64,000 bases of DNA from Paenibacillus sp. FSL R7-0345 (lineage in GTDB: Bacteria; Bacillota; Bacilli; Paenibacillales; Paenibacillaceae). The position numbers were made by a program, and so were the translations under genes. How positions within the stretch are numbered: the stretch's first letter is position 1; each line of letters opens with the position of its first letter. Shown here piece after piece: positions 33,971 through 43,222 of the stretch. The stretch covers positions 4,632,501 to 4,696,500 of the forward strand of contig NZ_CP152002.1 in assembly GCF_038595055.1 (NCBI RefSeq), given 5' to 3'. The notes below the pieces were generated by a model that saw nothing but the letters and a program-made list of their open reading frames with translations, was not told the DNA's origin and searched no databases.

Positions 33971-34957
33971 CTAGTACTGCGCCAGCCGCAGCATTTCAGC
34001 CTTCACTTTGTCCTTGCTCAGCATGAAGAACTTCTCCATCGGCGGGCTAATTGGCATCGCCGGTACATCAGGGCCGCACAGCCGGAAGATCGGCGCATCC
34101 AGCTCGAACAGGCAGTGCTCGGCGATGATCGCCGCCACTTCGCCGCCGATGCCGCCGGTCTTGTTGTCCTCGTGGACGATCAGCACCTTGCCCGTCTGCC
34201 GGGCAGCGGAGATAATCGCGTCACGGTCAAGCGGCTGCAGCGTGCGCAGATCCAGGATATGCGCGGAAATGCCTTGCTCGCGCTCCAGCTCTTCCGCTGC
34301 CTGCATCGCAAAATGCAGCGGCAGACTGTAACCGATCACCGTAATATCGCTGCCCTCACGCAGGAGGTTCGCTTCACCGATCGGGACGATATAATCGCCC
34401 TCAGGCACGTCTTCCTTGATCAGCTTGTAGCATTTCTTGTTCTCGAAGAACAGCACCGGATCAGGGTCACGTACTGCTGCCTTCAGCAGGCCTTTGGCAT
34501 CAGCTGCCGAATACGGCGCTACAATTTTCAGCCCCGGCGTACCGAAAAAGATCGATTCCGGACACTGGGAGTGATACAGTCCGCCGAAGATCCCGCCGCC
34601 GATCGGCGCACGGATAACTATCGGACAGCTCCAGTCGTTGTTGGAGCGGTAACGGATTTTGGCCGCCTCGCTGATAATCTGGTTGGTTGCCGGCAGCATG
34701 AAATCAGAATACTGCATTTCGGCAATCGGCTTCATGCCGTACATCGCCGCACCAATAGCTACACCGGCAATTGCCGATTCGGCCAGTGGTGTATCCATAA
34801 CACGTTCTTCCCCGAACTGGTCCTGCAGCCCTTTGGTGGTGGTGAACACGCCGCCCTTAACGCCGACATCCTCGCCGAGCACAAAGACCGACTCATCGCG
34901 TTCCATTTCTTCCTTCATCGCCAGCCGGATCGCATCGATATATTCCATCATCGCCAT
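33971..34957 (-). CDS. bkdAB: Branched-chain 2-oxoacid dehydrogenase E1 beta subunit
   Basis: 328 residues. Typical transketolase-like E1 beta: EYIDAIRLAMKEEM, VFVLGEDVG, VMDTPLAESAIAGVAIGAA, APIGGGIFGGLYHSQCPE and the C-terminal domain with DLRTLQPLDRDAI and VHEDNKTGGIGGEVAA. It forms the alpha2beta2 decarboxylase with BkdAA. The ATG at 34957 is 2 nt after the bkdAA stop, with AAAGGAGGAG upstream; a longer frame to 35110 is not credible. Confidence 0.93.
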   Translation of the reverse strand: MAMMEYIDAIRLAMKEEMERDESVFVLGEDVGVKGGVFTTTKGLQDQFGEERVMDTPLAESAIAGVAIGAAMYGMKPIAEMQYSDFMLPATNQIISEAAKIRYRSNNDWSCPIVIRAPIGGGIFGGLYHSQCPESIFFGTPGLKIVAPYSAADAKGLLKAAVRDPDPVLFFENKKCYKLIKEDVPEGDYIVPIGEANLLREGSDITVIGYSLPLHFAMQAAEELEREQGISAHILDLRTLQPLDRDAIISAARQTGKVLIVHEDNKTGGIGGEVAAIIAEHCLFELDAPIFRLCGPDVPAMPISPPMEKFFMLSKDKVKAEMLRLAQY

Positions 34958-34959
34958 GT

Positions 34960-35994
34960 TTATGCTCCTCCTTTGAGGCCGGATTCGTCGTACACATGCA
35001 GCAGCGTATCTTCCGGTTTCGGGAACGGCGCATTTTCGGCATATGCAATAGCCTCTTTCAATTCCAGATTGTATTCGGCAACGAGATCCGACTCTTGTTC
35101 GTCGCTCCACAGCCCCTGCTCGGTGAGATAAGTCCGGAAGGAGGCAATGCCGTCCTTTTTCCAGTTCTCATCCACTTCCTCCTTCGTCCGGTAAGCCAGA
35201 TCATTGTCGGAGGTGGAGTGCGGCGACAGGCGGTACATCATCGCTTCAATCAGTGTCGGCCCTTCGCCGGCCAGTGCGCGCTCGCGCGCTTCCTTCACTA
35301 CACGGTAGACCTCAAGCGGATCATTGCCGTCCACACGTACACCCGGGAAGCCGTAGCCCAGTGCGCGGTCACTGACCTTGCCGCCAAGCTGCTTGTGAAC
35401 CGGAACAGAGATCGCATACTGGTTATTTTGGCAAAAAATAATGACCGGCAGCTTGTTCACACCCGCGAAATTGCAGGCCTCATGAAAATCCCCCTGGTTG
35501 CTGGAGCCCTCGCCAAAAGTCACGAACGAAACAAACTTTTTCTTCTGCATCTTTGCAGCCAGTGCAAAGCCGACCGCATGCGGAACCTGGGTAGTTACAG
35601 GACTTGAGCCCGTTACAATACGCAGACGCTTACTGCCGAAATGGCCCGGCATCTGCCGGCCGCCACTGTTAGGGTCCTCCGCCTTGGCGAATACGGACAG
35701 CATCAGCTCACGCGTAGTCATCCCTACCGACAGCACAAAGGCATAATCCCGGTAGTAAGGTAAAAAATAATCATTTTGCCGGTCCAGTGCAAACGCCGCA
35801 GCAACCTGAGCCGCTTCCTGGCCGATCCCTGATACGTGGAAGTTGATCTTTCCTGCCCGCTGCAGCAGCAGGCTGCGCTCATCGTATTTCCGTCCCAGCT
35901 GCATATATCTGTACATGTCAATGACCTGGCCGTCTGTCAGTCCAAGCTGTTTATGTCGGCTAATCGTGTTTGCAGTAGTACCTTGAGATTCCAT
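34960..35994 (-). CDS. bkdAA: Branched-chain 2-oxoacid dehydrogenase E1 alpha subunit
   Basis: 344 residues. The thiamine diphosphate motif is FGEGSSNQGDFHEACNFAG with a closing CQNNQYA; the phosphorylation-loop region RLSPHSTSDND is typical of the branched-chain type. It decarboxylates the 2-oxoacids of Val, Leu and Ile. The ATG at 35994 follows AGGAGGTAC. A 224-bp gap to lpdV contains a TATAAT (36107-36102, minus), so a second promoter here is possible. Confidence 0.93.
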   Translation of the reverse strand: MESQGTTANTISRHKQLGLTDGQVIDMYRYMQLGRKYDERSLLLQRAGKINFHVSGIGQEAAQVAAAFALDRQNDYFLPYYRDYAFVLSVGMTTRELMLSVFAKAEDPNSGGRQMPGHFGSKRLRIVTGSSPVTTQVPHAVGFALAAKMQKKKFVSFVTFGEGSSNQGDFHEACNFAGVNKLPVIIFCQNNQYAISVPVHKQLGGKVSDRALGYGFPGVRVDGNDPLEVYRVVKEARERALAGEGPTLIEAMMYRLSPHSTSDNDLAYRTKEEVDENWKKDGIASFRTYLTEQGLWSDEQESDLVAEYNLELKEAIAYAENAPFPKPEDTLLHVYDESGLKGGA

Positions 35995-36218
35995 ACAGAG
36001 GTACCTCCTAAAAATTTTGTGGGTAATGGCATGCACGCACGCTGCCATCTCGCCGCCTTTAACCTGATCTTATAACCAGGTACTAAGACTAGACTAAATA
36101 CATTATAATCCCTTTCCCTGCAAAAAGAAAAGAGAGGAAAAGCCGGAAAAGAGCTGTTTTGCGCATGTCTCGCGGCGCTTGCTCTCTCCGGCATTCCATT
36201 TATTCCCCAATGCTTATA

Positions 36219-37640
36219 TTAGAAACCGATTGCTCTGCCATCCACGGCCAGCATCGCCTCTCCGATTACCTCAGACAGGGTCGGATGAGCATGGATCGCT
36301 TCACCGATCTCCCAAGGTGTCGCATCCAGCAGCTGTGCCAGCGCCGCTTCACCAATCAGGTCGGTCACATGCGGGCCGATCATCTGCACACCGAGAATAT
36401 CACCGCTGCTGCGGTCAGCCACAACCTTAACGAACCCGTCCTTCATCCCGTGCACAATCGCCTTACCGATGGCCGAGAACGGGAATTTCCCGGTCACAAC
36501 ATCATGACCCAGCCCCTGCGCTTCCTTCTCGGTATAACCCACACTGGCCACCTCCGGCCGTGTATACACACAACGCGGCACAAGATGGGCATGATACGGA
36601 TGAAGCTGCTCCCCTGCAAGGTGATTGACGGCGCGAATGCCTTCATGGGAAGCGGCATGGGCCAGCTGCAGCCCGCCGATCACATCACCGATCGCATAAA
36701 TATGCGGCTCGCCGGTCTGCATGTTGGCATTGACCTCGATCACGCCTTTGTCGAAGCGGATATCGGTATTTTCCAGTCCAATGTTCTCGATATTGGCTAC
36801 TCTGCCAACCGAAACAAGCAGCTTCCCGGCTGACAACGTCTGGCTCTGCTCCCCTTTGCGGGCCTCAATGCTGATCCCGTCCTCTGAAATAGTGCTGGTC
36901 TCCGGATCAACCGTTGTGCCGGTCAGAACCTTGACTCCGCGTTTCTTAAGCAATCTGGTCAGCTCACGGGCAATCTCGGCATCCTCCTGCGGCAGCAGCT
37001 GGTCTGCGGCTTCCACCACTGTAACCTGAACGCCAAAATCAGCCAGCATCGACGCCCACTCCACTCCGATCACACCGCCGCCTACAATAATCATAGAAGC
37101 AGGCAGCTGCTCCAGTGTCAGCGCTTCTTCGCTGCTGAGGATAACTTTGCCGTCGGGCTTGAGGCCCGGCAGCACGCGCGGGCGGGAGCCTGTGGCCACG
37201 ATGAGATTAGTAGAGACTACTGTCTCCATCTCTCCATCCTCCAGCTCAACGGCAACCGCACCGCTGCGCGGTGAGAAAATCGACGGACCGATAATACGCC
37301 CCTTGCCCTTGACCACCTGAATTTTATTTTTGCGCATCAGATACTGTACGCCCTGGTGCAGCTGCTCCACGACCGCATCTTTTCGTGCCTGAACCTTCGG
37401 GAACACCAGCTTGACGCCTGATGTTTCAATGCCGTAGCTTTCGCTCTCCTGTATTTCAGCGTATACCTCTGCACTGCGCAGCAGCGACTTGCTTGGAATA
37501 CAGCCGCGGTGCAGGCAGGTTCCGCCCAGCTTGTCCATTTCGATGACGACGACAGACTTGCCGAGCTGGGCAGCGCGGATCGCCGCCACATATCCTCCGG
37601 TTCCTCCGCCCAGAATAGCCACGTCACAGGAAATTGTCAT
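36219..37640 (-). CDS. lpdV: Dihydrolipoyl dehydrogenase (E3) of the branched-chain complex
   Basis: 473 residues. FAD motif GGGTGGYVAA, redox disulphide Cys42 and Cys47 in GGTCLHRGCIPSK, NAD motif IVGGGVIGVEWAS, and the C-terminal interface with IGPHVTDLIGEA and the HAHPTLSE active His-Glu. It reoxidises the lipoyl arm with NAD. The ATG has TGGAGG upstream and a promoter lies about 50 nt before it. No bkdR, buk, bcd or ptb gene is next to it here. Confidence 0.93.
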   Translation of the reverse strand: MTISCDVAILGGGTGGYVAAIRAAQLGKSVVVIEMDKLGGTCLHRGCIPSKSLLRSAEVYAEIQESESYGIETSGVKLVFPKVQARKDAVVEQLHQGVQYLMRKNKIQVVKGKGRIIGPSIFSPRSGAVAVELEDGEMETVVSTNLIVATGSRPRVLPGLKPDGKVILSSEEALTLEQLPASMIIVGGGVIGVEWASMLADFGVQVTVVEAADQLLPQEDAEIARELTRLLKKRGVKVLTGTTVDPETSTISEDGISIEARKGEQSQTLSAGKLLVSVGRVANIENIGLENTDIRFDKGVIEVNANMQTGEPHIYAIGDVIGGLQLAHAASHEGIRAVNHLAGEQLHPYHAHLVPRCVYTRPEVASVGYTEKEAQGLGHDVVTGKFPFSAIGKAIVHGMKDGFVKVVADRSSGDILGVQMIGPHVTDLIGEAALAQLLDATPWEIGEAIHAHPTLSEVIGEAMLAVDGRAIGF

Positions 37641-37687
37641 ATATGTATCCTCCAGTCAATACTCAAAAGTTCTGCATAACTTCCTAC

Positions 37688-37715
37688 ATTGTACTCTCTT
37701 TTGGACTCAATTCAA
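37688..37715 (-). promoter_or_regulatory. Sigma-A promoter of lpdV/bkd genes
   Basis: Minus strand: TTGAAT (37715-37710), 16-nt spacer, TACAAT (37693-37688), about 48 nt before the lpdV ATG. A sigma-L (-24/-12) promoter, used for bkd in B. subtilis, was not seen. Confidence 0.55.
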
Positions 37716-37807
37716 AACTTATAAACGTCATATAGGCATGGACTTTTACCATTTGAAGCGTTATCATATTGATGAATTCAATAGGCTGCGGGGAGAGTGT
37801 TGCCTGT

Positions 37808-38110
37808 ATGAAACTGATTATTTCACGCTTCATTGCCATTATCATTCTGGTCATTCCGGGACTTCTGGCGATGAAGGGCTTCCTGATGATGAAGGACGAT
37901 TTGTTCAATTATCTCTCCATGCACGGCGATGATAATGTAACTCCGGTGTTTGCCTGGCTGCATTTTGGCGGCGGGCTGCTGCTGTTTGCGGCGGGCATGA
38001 GCTTTCTTGGCGGCTGGATTTTGACGCGTGACCGCAAGAAGAACTACGTCGGTCCCCGGTTTAGGGAGAGGCAGAAAGCTGAGCAGCCGGCGGCTAAGAA
38101 CACTTTATAA
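37808..38110 (+). CDS. yqzF: YqzF family membrane protein (DUF2627)
   Basis: 100 residues with two membrane helices (about 2-22 and 50-72) and a basic tail (RDRKKNYVGPRFRERQ). This is the DUF2627 pattern, and the gene sits next to bkd genes as yqzF does in B. subtilis. The ATG at 37808 has GGGGAGAG upstream; an earlier in-frame ATG at 37769 is poorly placed. The function is unknown. Confidence 0.75.
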   Translation: MKLIISRFIAIIILVIPGLLAMKGFLMMKDDLFNYLSMHGDDNVTPVFAWLHFGGGLLLFAAGMSFLGGWILTRDRKKNYVGPRFRERQKAEQPAAKNTL

Positions 38111-38142
38111 GATTGTTATTTACTACCCCATACACAATAAGA

Positions 38143-38370
38143 GCATTTTTACCCTTCATTCCACCAACTCAGCTCATTCTTCCGAAATCAAGGGCGTTTT
38201 TGCCCTTCATTCCACCAACTCAGCTCATTCTTCCGAAATCAAGGGCATTTTTGCCCTTCATTCCGCTAACTTGCCTTATTCCGCCGAAATCAAAGGCATT
38301 TTTACCTTTCATTCCGCCAACTTGCCCCATTCCGCCAACTTCAAAGGCATTTTTTCCCTTCAATCCGTCG
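38143..38370. repeat. Tandem array, exact 51-bp period, five hairpin units (family I)
   Basis: Loop GC positions 38143, 38194, 38245, 38296 and 38347 are exactly 51 bp apart. The hairpin is AAGGGCA, TTTT, TGCCCTT in the best copy. Other copies change both arms together (AAAGG with CCTTT). It shares the period and about 60 percent of unit bases with the array at 14244-14720, in the same orientation. It lies between two convergent genes. Confidence 0.9.
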
Positions 38371-38468
38371 ACGTGTCCCATTCCGCCAGCCCCCCCCACC
38401 ATTCCTGCTCCTCACCCAGCCTATATCCCGCAACTAGCAGCGGTAGATGCCCCACATCAACGCATATC

Positions 38469-38531
38469 AAAAAAGCAGCAAGCCCGCTTCACCGGCACAA
38501 TAGATTCCGGGAAACGTGAATTGCTGCTTTT
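38469..38531 (-). terminator. Terminator after the ABC exporter genes
   Basis: AAAAGCAGCAA (38471-38481) and TTGCTGCTTTT (38521-38531) pair with a long loop; on the minus strand TTTTTT follows. Confidence 0.7.
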
Positions 38532-38546
38532 CATGTTTCTATAATC

Positions 38547-40388
38547 CTAAGCACCGCCCGGCGCTGCCTTGCGCGCTCCGTGCACCAGGTCGCTGTACAG
38601 CCCGCCCTGACGCATCAGTTCGTCATGCGGGCCCTGCTGAAGCAAGCGGCCGTCCTGCAGTACCAGGATGCGGTCAGCGGCACGGATCGTACCGAGCCGG
38701 TGGGCGATGACAAAGCTCGTCCTGCCTTTCATCAGTGTCTGCAGGCCTTCCTGGATTTTGATCTCAGTGACCGTATCAATGCTGCTGGTTGCCTCATCCA
38801 GTACCAGCATCGCCGGATCGGCCAGAATGGCCCGCGCGATCGCCAGCAGCTGCTTCTGCCCCTGGCTGATGCCGCTGCCGTCCACAGACAGCATCCGGTC
38901 GTAGCCTCCGCGCATCCGCATGATGAAGGAGTGGGCGTTGGCCAGCTTCGCAGCCTCCTCTACCTCAGCGTCGGTAGCATCCAGCCTGCCGTAACGGATA
39001 TTATCGCGGATCGTCCCCTTGAACAGGAAGGTATCCTGCAGCACAAAAGCCATCTGGCTGCGCAGACTTTCCCTTCGTATAGAAGACAGCTCCCTGCCAT
39101 CCAGCGTGATGCTGCCCTTGCTTGGATCATAGAACCGGGAGAGCAGACCGATCAGCGTTGTTTTCCCGGCGCCTGTCGGTCCGACCAGGGCGATCATTTC
39201 GCCCGGCTTCGCTTCAAAGCTGATGCCATGCAGAATATCCTTTCCTTCATCATAGGAGAAGGATACCTCCTTAAAGCTGACTGCCCCTTCCACCTGGCTA
39301 AGCGATACGGCTGCCCCCTCATCCTTAGCCTCCGTCTCTTCATCCATTACCTCAAACACCCGCTCTGCCCCGGCAATCGCCGACAGCAGCGTATTCCACT
39401 GGTTCGCCAGATCATTCAGCGGTCTGGTGAACTGGCGGGTATACTCCACAAAAGCGATGATAATCCCGACAGTCACAATATCACGGACAGCCAGGAAGCC
39501 GCCGATACCCGCGACAATGGCAAAGCTCAGGTTGTTCAGACCGTTCATCAGCTTGGGAATGAAGCCAGAAATCGCCTGAGCCCAATACCCTGACAGCATG
39601 ATTCGTGTATTGCGCTCACGGAAGCCGGAAATCACCCTCTCCTCCTGTGAAAAAGCCTTGATTACCCGCTGGCCCGACAGTGTCTCCTCAATGTAACCGT
39701 TCATCTCGCCCACATTGCGCTGCCGTTCCTTGAACAGGGGTCCTGTACGGCGGGTAATCCAGCGCATGCCGAGGAACATCAGCGGCACGACAATAAAAGT
39801 CAGCAGCGTAAGCAGCGGGCTGAGCCACAGCATGACCCCCACTGTTCCTACCAATGTCAGTACACTGGAAAAAATCTGAATAGCCGAGCTGTTAAGCGTC
39901 GAGCTGATATTCTCAATATCATTGGTCAGCCGGCTCATAATTTCACCCTGCTGCCTGCGGTTAAAGAACGAAATCGGCAGCCTGTGCAGATAAGCGAACA
40001 GGTCGGTGCGCATCCGGTATACCGTCTCCTGGGCGATTTCAATCATCCAAATATTTTGGAGCCAGGTCGCCAGTGAAGTGAACAGGTATACCAAAGCAAG
40101 CGTGATCAGGAAAACCACCCAGCTCCGGCCCCCGTCACCTTCCAGATAGTCATCTACCGCCAGGCTGATCAGATAAGGCCCCAGCAGCGCCAGACCGGTA
40201 CTGACCAGAACAAGGAGCAGTACAAGCGTAAGCTTCGCCTTACGTTTAGCCAGATAGCTCCAGATCCGTCCCAGAGTGGCTGACCAGTTCTTGGGCTTGG
40301 CCTTCGGCCTCCGCCCTCCGCCTGCTGCGTCAGCCGGCCCCAGTTCAAGCCTGGGATGGCGGAAAGGCTCAAGTAATGCTTTGAACAT
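38547..40388 (-). CDS. Heterodimeric ABC exporter subunit, consensus ATPase
   Basis: 613 residues. An extended N-terminus precedes six membrane helices and an ATPase domain. Walker A is GPTGAGKTT, the signature ISQGQKQLL and Walker B MLVLDEATSSID with the catalytic Glu present. It overlaps the partner gene by 20 nt and has GGGGAGGGAG upstream. The pair resembles YheH/YheI, BmrCD and LmrCD multidrug exporters. Drug, lipid or peptide substrates are all possible. Confidence 0.88.
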   Translation of the reverse strand: MFKALLEPFRHPRLELGPADAAGGGRRPKAKPKNWSATLGRIWSYLAKRKAKLTLVLLLVLVSTGLALLGPYLISLAVDDYLEGDGGRSWVVFLITLALVYLFTSLATWLQNIWMIEIAQETVYRMRTDLFAYLHRLPISFFNRRQQGEIMSRLTNDIENISSTLNSSAIQIFSSVLTLVGTVGVMLWLSPLLTLLTFIVVPLMFLGMRWITRRTGPLFKERQRNVGEMNGYIEETLSGQRVIKAFSQEERVISGFRERNTRIMLSGYWAQAISGFIPKLMNGLNNLSFAIVAGIGGFLAVRDIVTVGIIIAFVEYTRQFTRPLNDLANQWNTLLSAIAGAERVFEVMDEETEAKDEGAAVSLSQVEGAVSFKEVSFSYDEGKDILHGISFEAKPGEMIALVGPTGAGKTTLIGLLSRFYDPSKGSITLDGRELSSIRRESLRSQMAFVLQDTFLFKGTIRDNIRYGRLDATDAEVEEAAKLANAHSFIMRMRGGYDRMLSVDGSGISQGQKQLLAIARAILADPAMLVLDEATSSIDTVTEIKIQEGLQTLMKGRTSFVIAHRLGTIRAADRILVLQDGRLLQQGPHDELMRQGGLYSDLVHGARKAAPGGA

Positions 40389-42123
40389 GCTGTGCTCCCT
40401 CCCCTGTCTGGGATTCGTATATTTTGCGGTATAGAGGCGAGTCCGCCAGCAGCTCCCGGTGGGTTCCCTTGGCAATTAAACGCCCTTCATCCAGCAGCAG
40501 AATCAGGTCAGCCGAAACCGTCGAGCTGATCTTCTGGGTAATCAGCACAGTGGTGCAGGACATTGATGTAAGCTCCTGCAGCAGCAGCCCCTCTGTTACA
40601 GCGTCCAGCGCACTCGTACTGTCGTCAAGAATCAGGATCGCCGGCTTGCGTACGAGAGCCCGGGCAATGGTCAGCCGTTGCTTCTGTCCGCCGGACAGGT
40701 TAACCCCGCGCTGGCCGAGCATTGTATCATAGCCCTGCGGCAGCCCTTTAATCGTTTCCCGGATCTGTGCCGCTGCAGCCGCCCGCTCAATCTCTTCCAT
40801 CGAGGCATGCTCGTTGCCCCAGGCAATATTGTCCCGCACAGAACCGCTGAACAGCAGCACCTCCTGCGGTACATAACCAATCGACCGGCGCAGCCTGGAA
40901 ATATCCATGTCGGCACTGTCTATACCGTCAATCCGGATGATACCGCTGCTCTGTTCATACAGCCGGGGAATCAGTCCCACCAGCGAGGACTTGCCAGAAC
41001 CCGTCGCTCCCATAATGGCTACCCGTTTGCCGGGCTGAACTGTGAATGAGATCTTTTCAAGCGCAGCAATGTCGCTTTCCGGATAACTGAAGCTGACTTC
41101 GGCGAACTCAATTTTTCCCTGGAGGGCCTTTCCGCTGTTGCTGTTTTCCTCTGCGTCTGCAGATTCCAGCTCCCCTTGTCCGTCTGGTGAGGCCATAACC
41201 TCCGATATCCGCTGCTCTGAGGCAACGGCCCGGGAGAAGGTGGCCATAATCCAGGACAGGGCTGACATCGCCCCGATCGTCCGCAAAGCGTAGTTAATAA
41301 CCGCGACAGTCTGTCCCAGCGTAGCGTCCCCGGCGGCAATATCAATCCGGCCGAACCACAGCACTGCGACAATTGCCGCGTTAACAATCAGCATAATGAG
41401 CGGTCCCATCGTTTCGGTCAGCCGCAGAGCGGTGATGGTGGATTTCATCAAGCCGCCGCTGACCGAGGCAAAACGGCCGATCTCATGGCTCATCCGCACA
41501 AACACCCGGATCAGCCGGATGCCTGTAAGATTTTCTTGAATGACACCGTTTACACCATCGAGCCTGCCCTGCACAATCTTGAACAGGGCCGAAGACCGGC
41601 GCATCACCCAGGCCAGGAACAAAATCAGCACCGGCAGCGTCACTGCCAGCAGCAGACCCAGCTTCACATCCACCACCATCGCCATCACGACACTGCCCAG
41701 CACAACCAGCGGAACGCGGGTCATAAAGCGCAATGCCATAAAAATCGTATCCTGCAGCTGGGTTACATCCCCGGTCAGCCGCGTAATCAGCGATGAAGTC
41801 GGAAACCGGCTGAACACCTCATACGTGAAGGACTGTACCTTTTCGTACAGCTTTTCCCTCAGATCAAAAGCAAAGCTCTGACTGGTATGGGAGGCAAAAA
41901 AGGAGCTCAGTATCCCTGCAGCAAACGCTATAATCGCGCTCAGGGTCAGCACACCGCCCCACAGCCAGACTACTGACAAGTCTTTTTCTACAATTCCGTG
42001 ATCGATAATCTTGGAAATCAGAAGGGGCTGCGACAGCTCCACTGCCAGCTCAATCCCCATCATGGCCAGGGCGGCAATCGCGGCTACCCTGTATTTTTTG
42101 AGATAGGAGAATATTAAGTTCAT
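40369..42123 (-). CDS. Heterodimeric ABC exporter subunit with degenerate catalytic site
   Basis: 584 residues. Six helices, Walker A GATGSGKSS, signature LSGGQKQRL, Walker B AILILDDSTSALD. The catalytic Glu after Walker B is replaced by Asp (DDS), the hallmark of the degenerate half in heterodimeric exporters such as BmrC. Together with the consensus partner this means one active and one slow ATP site. The ATG follows GAGGTACAGCAG. A small coiled-coil gene precedes it. Confidence 0.9.
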   Translation of the reverse strand: MNLIFSYLKKYRVAAIAALAMMGIELAVELSQPLLISKIIDHGIVEKDLSVVWLWGGVLTLSAIIAFAAGILSSFFASHTSQSFAFDLREKLYEKVQSFTYEVFSRFPTSSLITRLTGDVTQLQDTIFMALRFMTRVPLVVLGSVVMAMVVDVKLGLLLAVTLPVLILFLAWVMRRSSALFKIVQGRLDGVNGVIQENLTGIRLIRVFVRMSHEIGRFASVSGGLMKSTITALRLTETMGPLIMLIVNAAIVAVLWFGRIDIAAGDATLGQTVAVINYALRTIGAMSALSWIMATFSRAVASEQRISEVMASPDGQGELESADAEENSNSGKALQGKIEFAEVSFSYPESDIAALEKISFTVQPGKRVAIMGATGSGKSSLVGLIPRLYEQSSGIIRIDGIDSADMDISRLRRSIGYVPQEVLLFSGSVRDNIAWGNEHASMEEIERAAAAAQIRETIKGLPQGYDTMLGQRGVNLSGGQKQRLTIARALVRKPAILILDDSTSALDAVTEGLLLQELTSMSCTTVLITQKISSTVSADLILLLDEGRLIAKGTHRELLADSPLYRKIYESQTGEGAQHVQSIT

Positions 42124-42141
42124 CTGCTGTACCTCGCCTGT

Positions 42142-42351
42142 TTATTCGTAAAGAGCATCCCGTAATCGTGTTGACATTGCCGATCCCTGCCCGTTCTTCA
42201 GAATGACCCGGCGCAGCGCCTTGTTGCTGCGGTTCAGCTCCGCCAGCTCCTCCAGCATGTCCGCCAGCAATCCCTGCACCTCCTCTGATAAACCGCCGTC
42301 TTCGCGGACAGCGGCTACCCGTTCCTTATACTGCTCCATTTTCTCCGACAC
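42142..42351 (-). CDS. Small coiled-coil protein, hypothetical
   Basis: 69 residues from a GTG (an ATG four codons later is also possible). The middle is Leu/Glu-rich and probably helical (LSEEVQGLLADMLEELAELN). No known motif. It lies 18 bp upstream of the exporter genes and is probably in the same transcript. Confidence 0.6.
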   Translation of the reverse strand: MSEKMEQYKERVAAVREDGGLSEEVQGLLADMLEELAELNRSNKALRRVILKNGQGSAMSTRLRDALYE

Positions 42352-42571
42352 TTGACATAACTTCCTTCCTCATAAAAGGTTCTCCCGCTGAAAACACACG
42401 TGCAATCATTATAGCATAACCTGAGGACTGGCCCTAAGACGGGAATCACCTACAAGAAATATGCCGAATCCGGCACTTTTTTCACTGGCTACTTTAAATG
42501 CACATATGATACTCTAATAAGGTCGCTTTTTTAGGCATACTACACTCTTGGGGACAAGAGCGAAAGGATAG

Positions 42572-43147
42572 ATGGACGTGGCACAGTTGTTTTTCAGATA
42601 TGGCGCAATGAACAGCGGAAAATCCATAGAGATACTCAAGGTAGCCCATAATTACGAGGAGCAGGGCAAATCGGTGCTCATCTTCACTCCCTCCCTTGAT
42701 GACCGGGACGAGGTCGGGTACATCTCCTCCCGCATCGGACTGCGCAAGCAGGCCATCCCTATTGATGAAAAAACAGATATTTTCGGCATCGTAAGCAGCA
42801 ACCTGCCCAAACCCCACTGCGTGCTGATTGACGAATGCCAGTTCCTTACCAAAGACTGCATACTGCAGCTCGTAAGGATTGTGGATGAGCTGAACGTCCC
42901 TGTCATGGCCTTCGGTTTGAAGAATGACTTCCAGAACAATCTTTTTGAAGGCAGCAAGTATATGCTGATCTATGCCGATAAAATCGAAGAAATGAAGACC
43001 ATCTGCTGGTTCTGTGAACGCAAAGCAACCATGGCTCTGCGCGTGGAGAACGGCAAGCCGGTCTATAGCGGCAAGCAGATCCAGATCGGCGGCAATGAGG
43101 CTTATTACCCCGTCTGCCGTAAATGTCACAAGAATCCCCCTTTGTAG
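42572..43147 (+). CDS. tdk: Thymidine kinase (type II)
   Basis: 191 residues. P-loop GAMNSGKS (11-18), the IDECQFL segment with the catalytic Glu, and a zinc site from CWFC and CRKC in the C-terminal half. It phosphorylates thymidine for the salvage pathway, matching the nucleoside phosphorylase unit elsewhere in the window. The ATG follows AAAGGATAG. A strong terminator follows. Confidence 0.92.
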   Translation: MDVAQLFFRYGAMNSGKSIEILKVAHNYEEQGKSVLIFTPSLDDRDEVGYISSRIGLRKQAIPIDEKTDIFGIVSSNLPKPHCVLIDECQFLTKDCILQLVRIVDELNVPVMAFGLKNDFQNNLFEGSKYMLIYADKIEEMKTICWFCERKATMALRVENGKPVYSGKQIQIGGNEAYYPVCRKCHKNPPL

Positions 43148-43151
43148 CAGC

Positions 43152-43201
43152 AAAAAAAAGCATTCCACTACCGTTCGAATGGCGGCTGGAATGCTTTTTT
43201 A
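43152..43201. terminator. Bidirectional terminator after tdk
   Basis: AGCATTCCA and TGGAATGCT arms with A run before and T run after serve both convergent genes. Confidence 0.85.
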
Positions 43202-43222
43202 TTGAGAACCTGTTTAAAATCG

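Noticed and set aside
33869..35131. 420-codon frame opposite bkdAB
   Set aside because: Antisense shadow of a conserved E1 beta gene.
14244..38370. CRISPR arrays
   Set aside because: Units drift along their whole length, there are no constant repeats with unique spacers of CRISPR size, and no cas genes are present.
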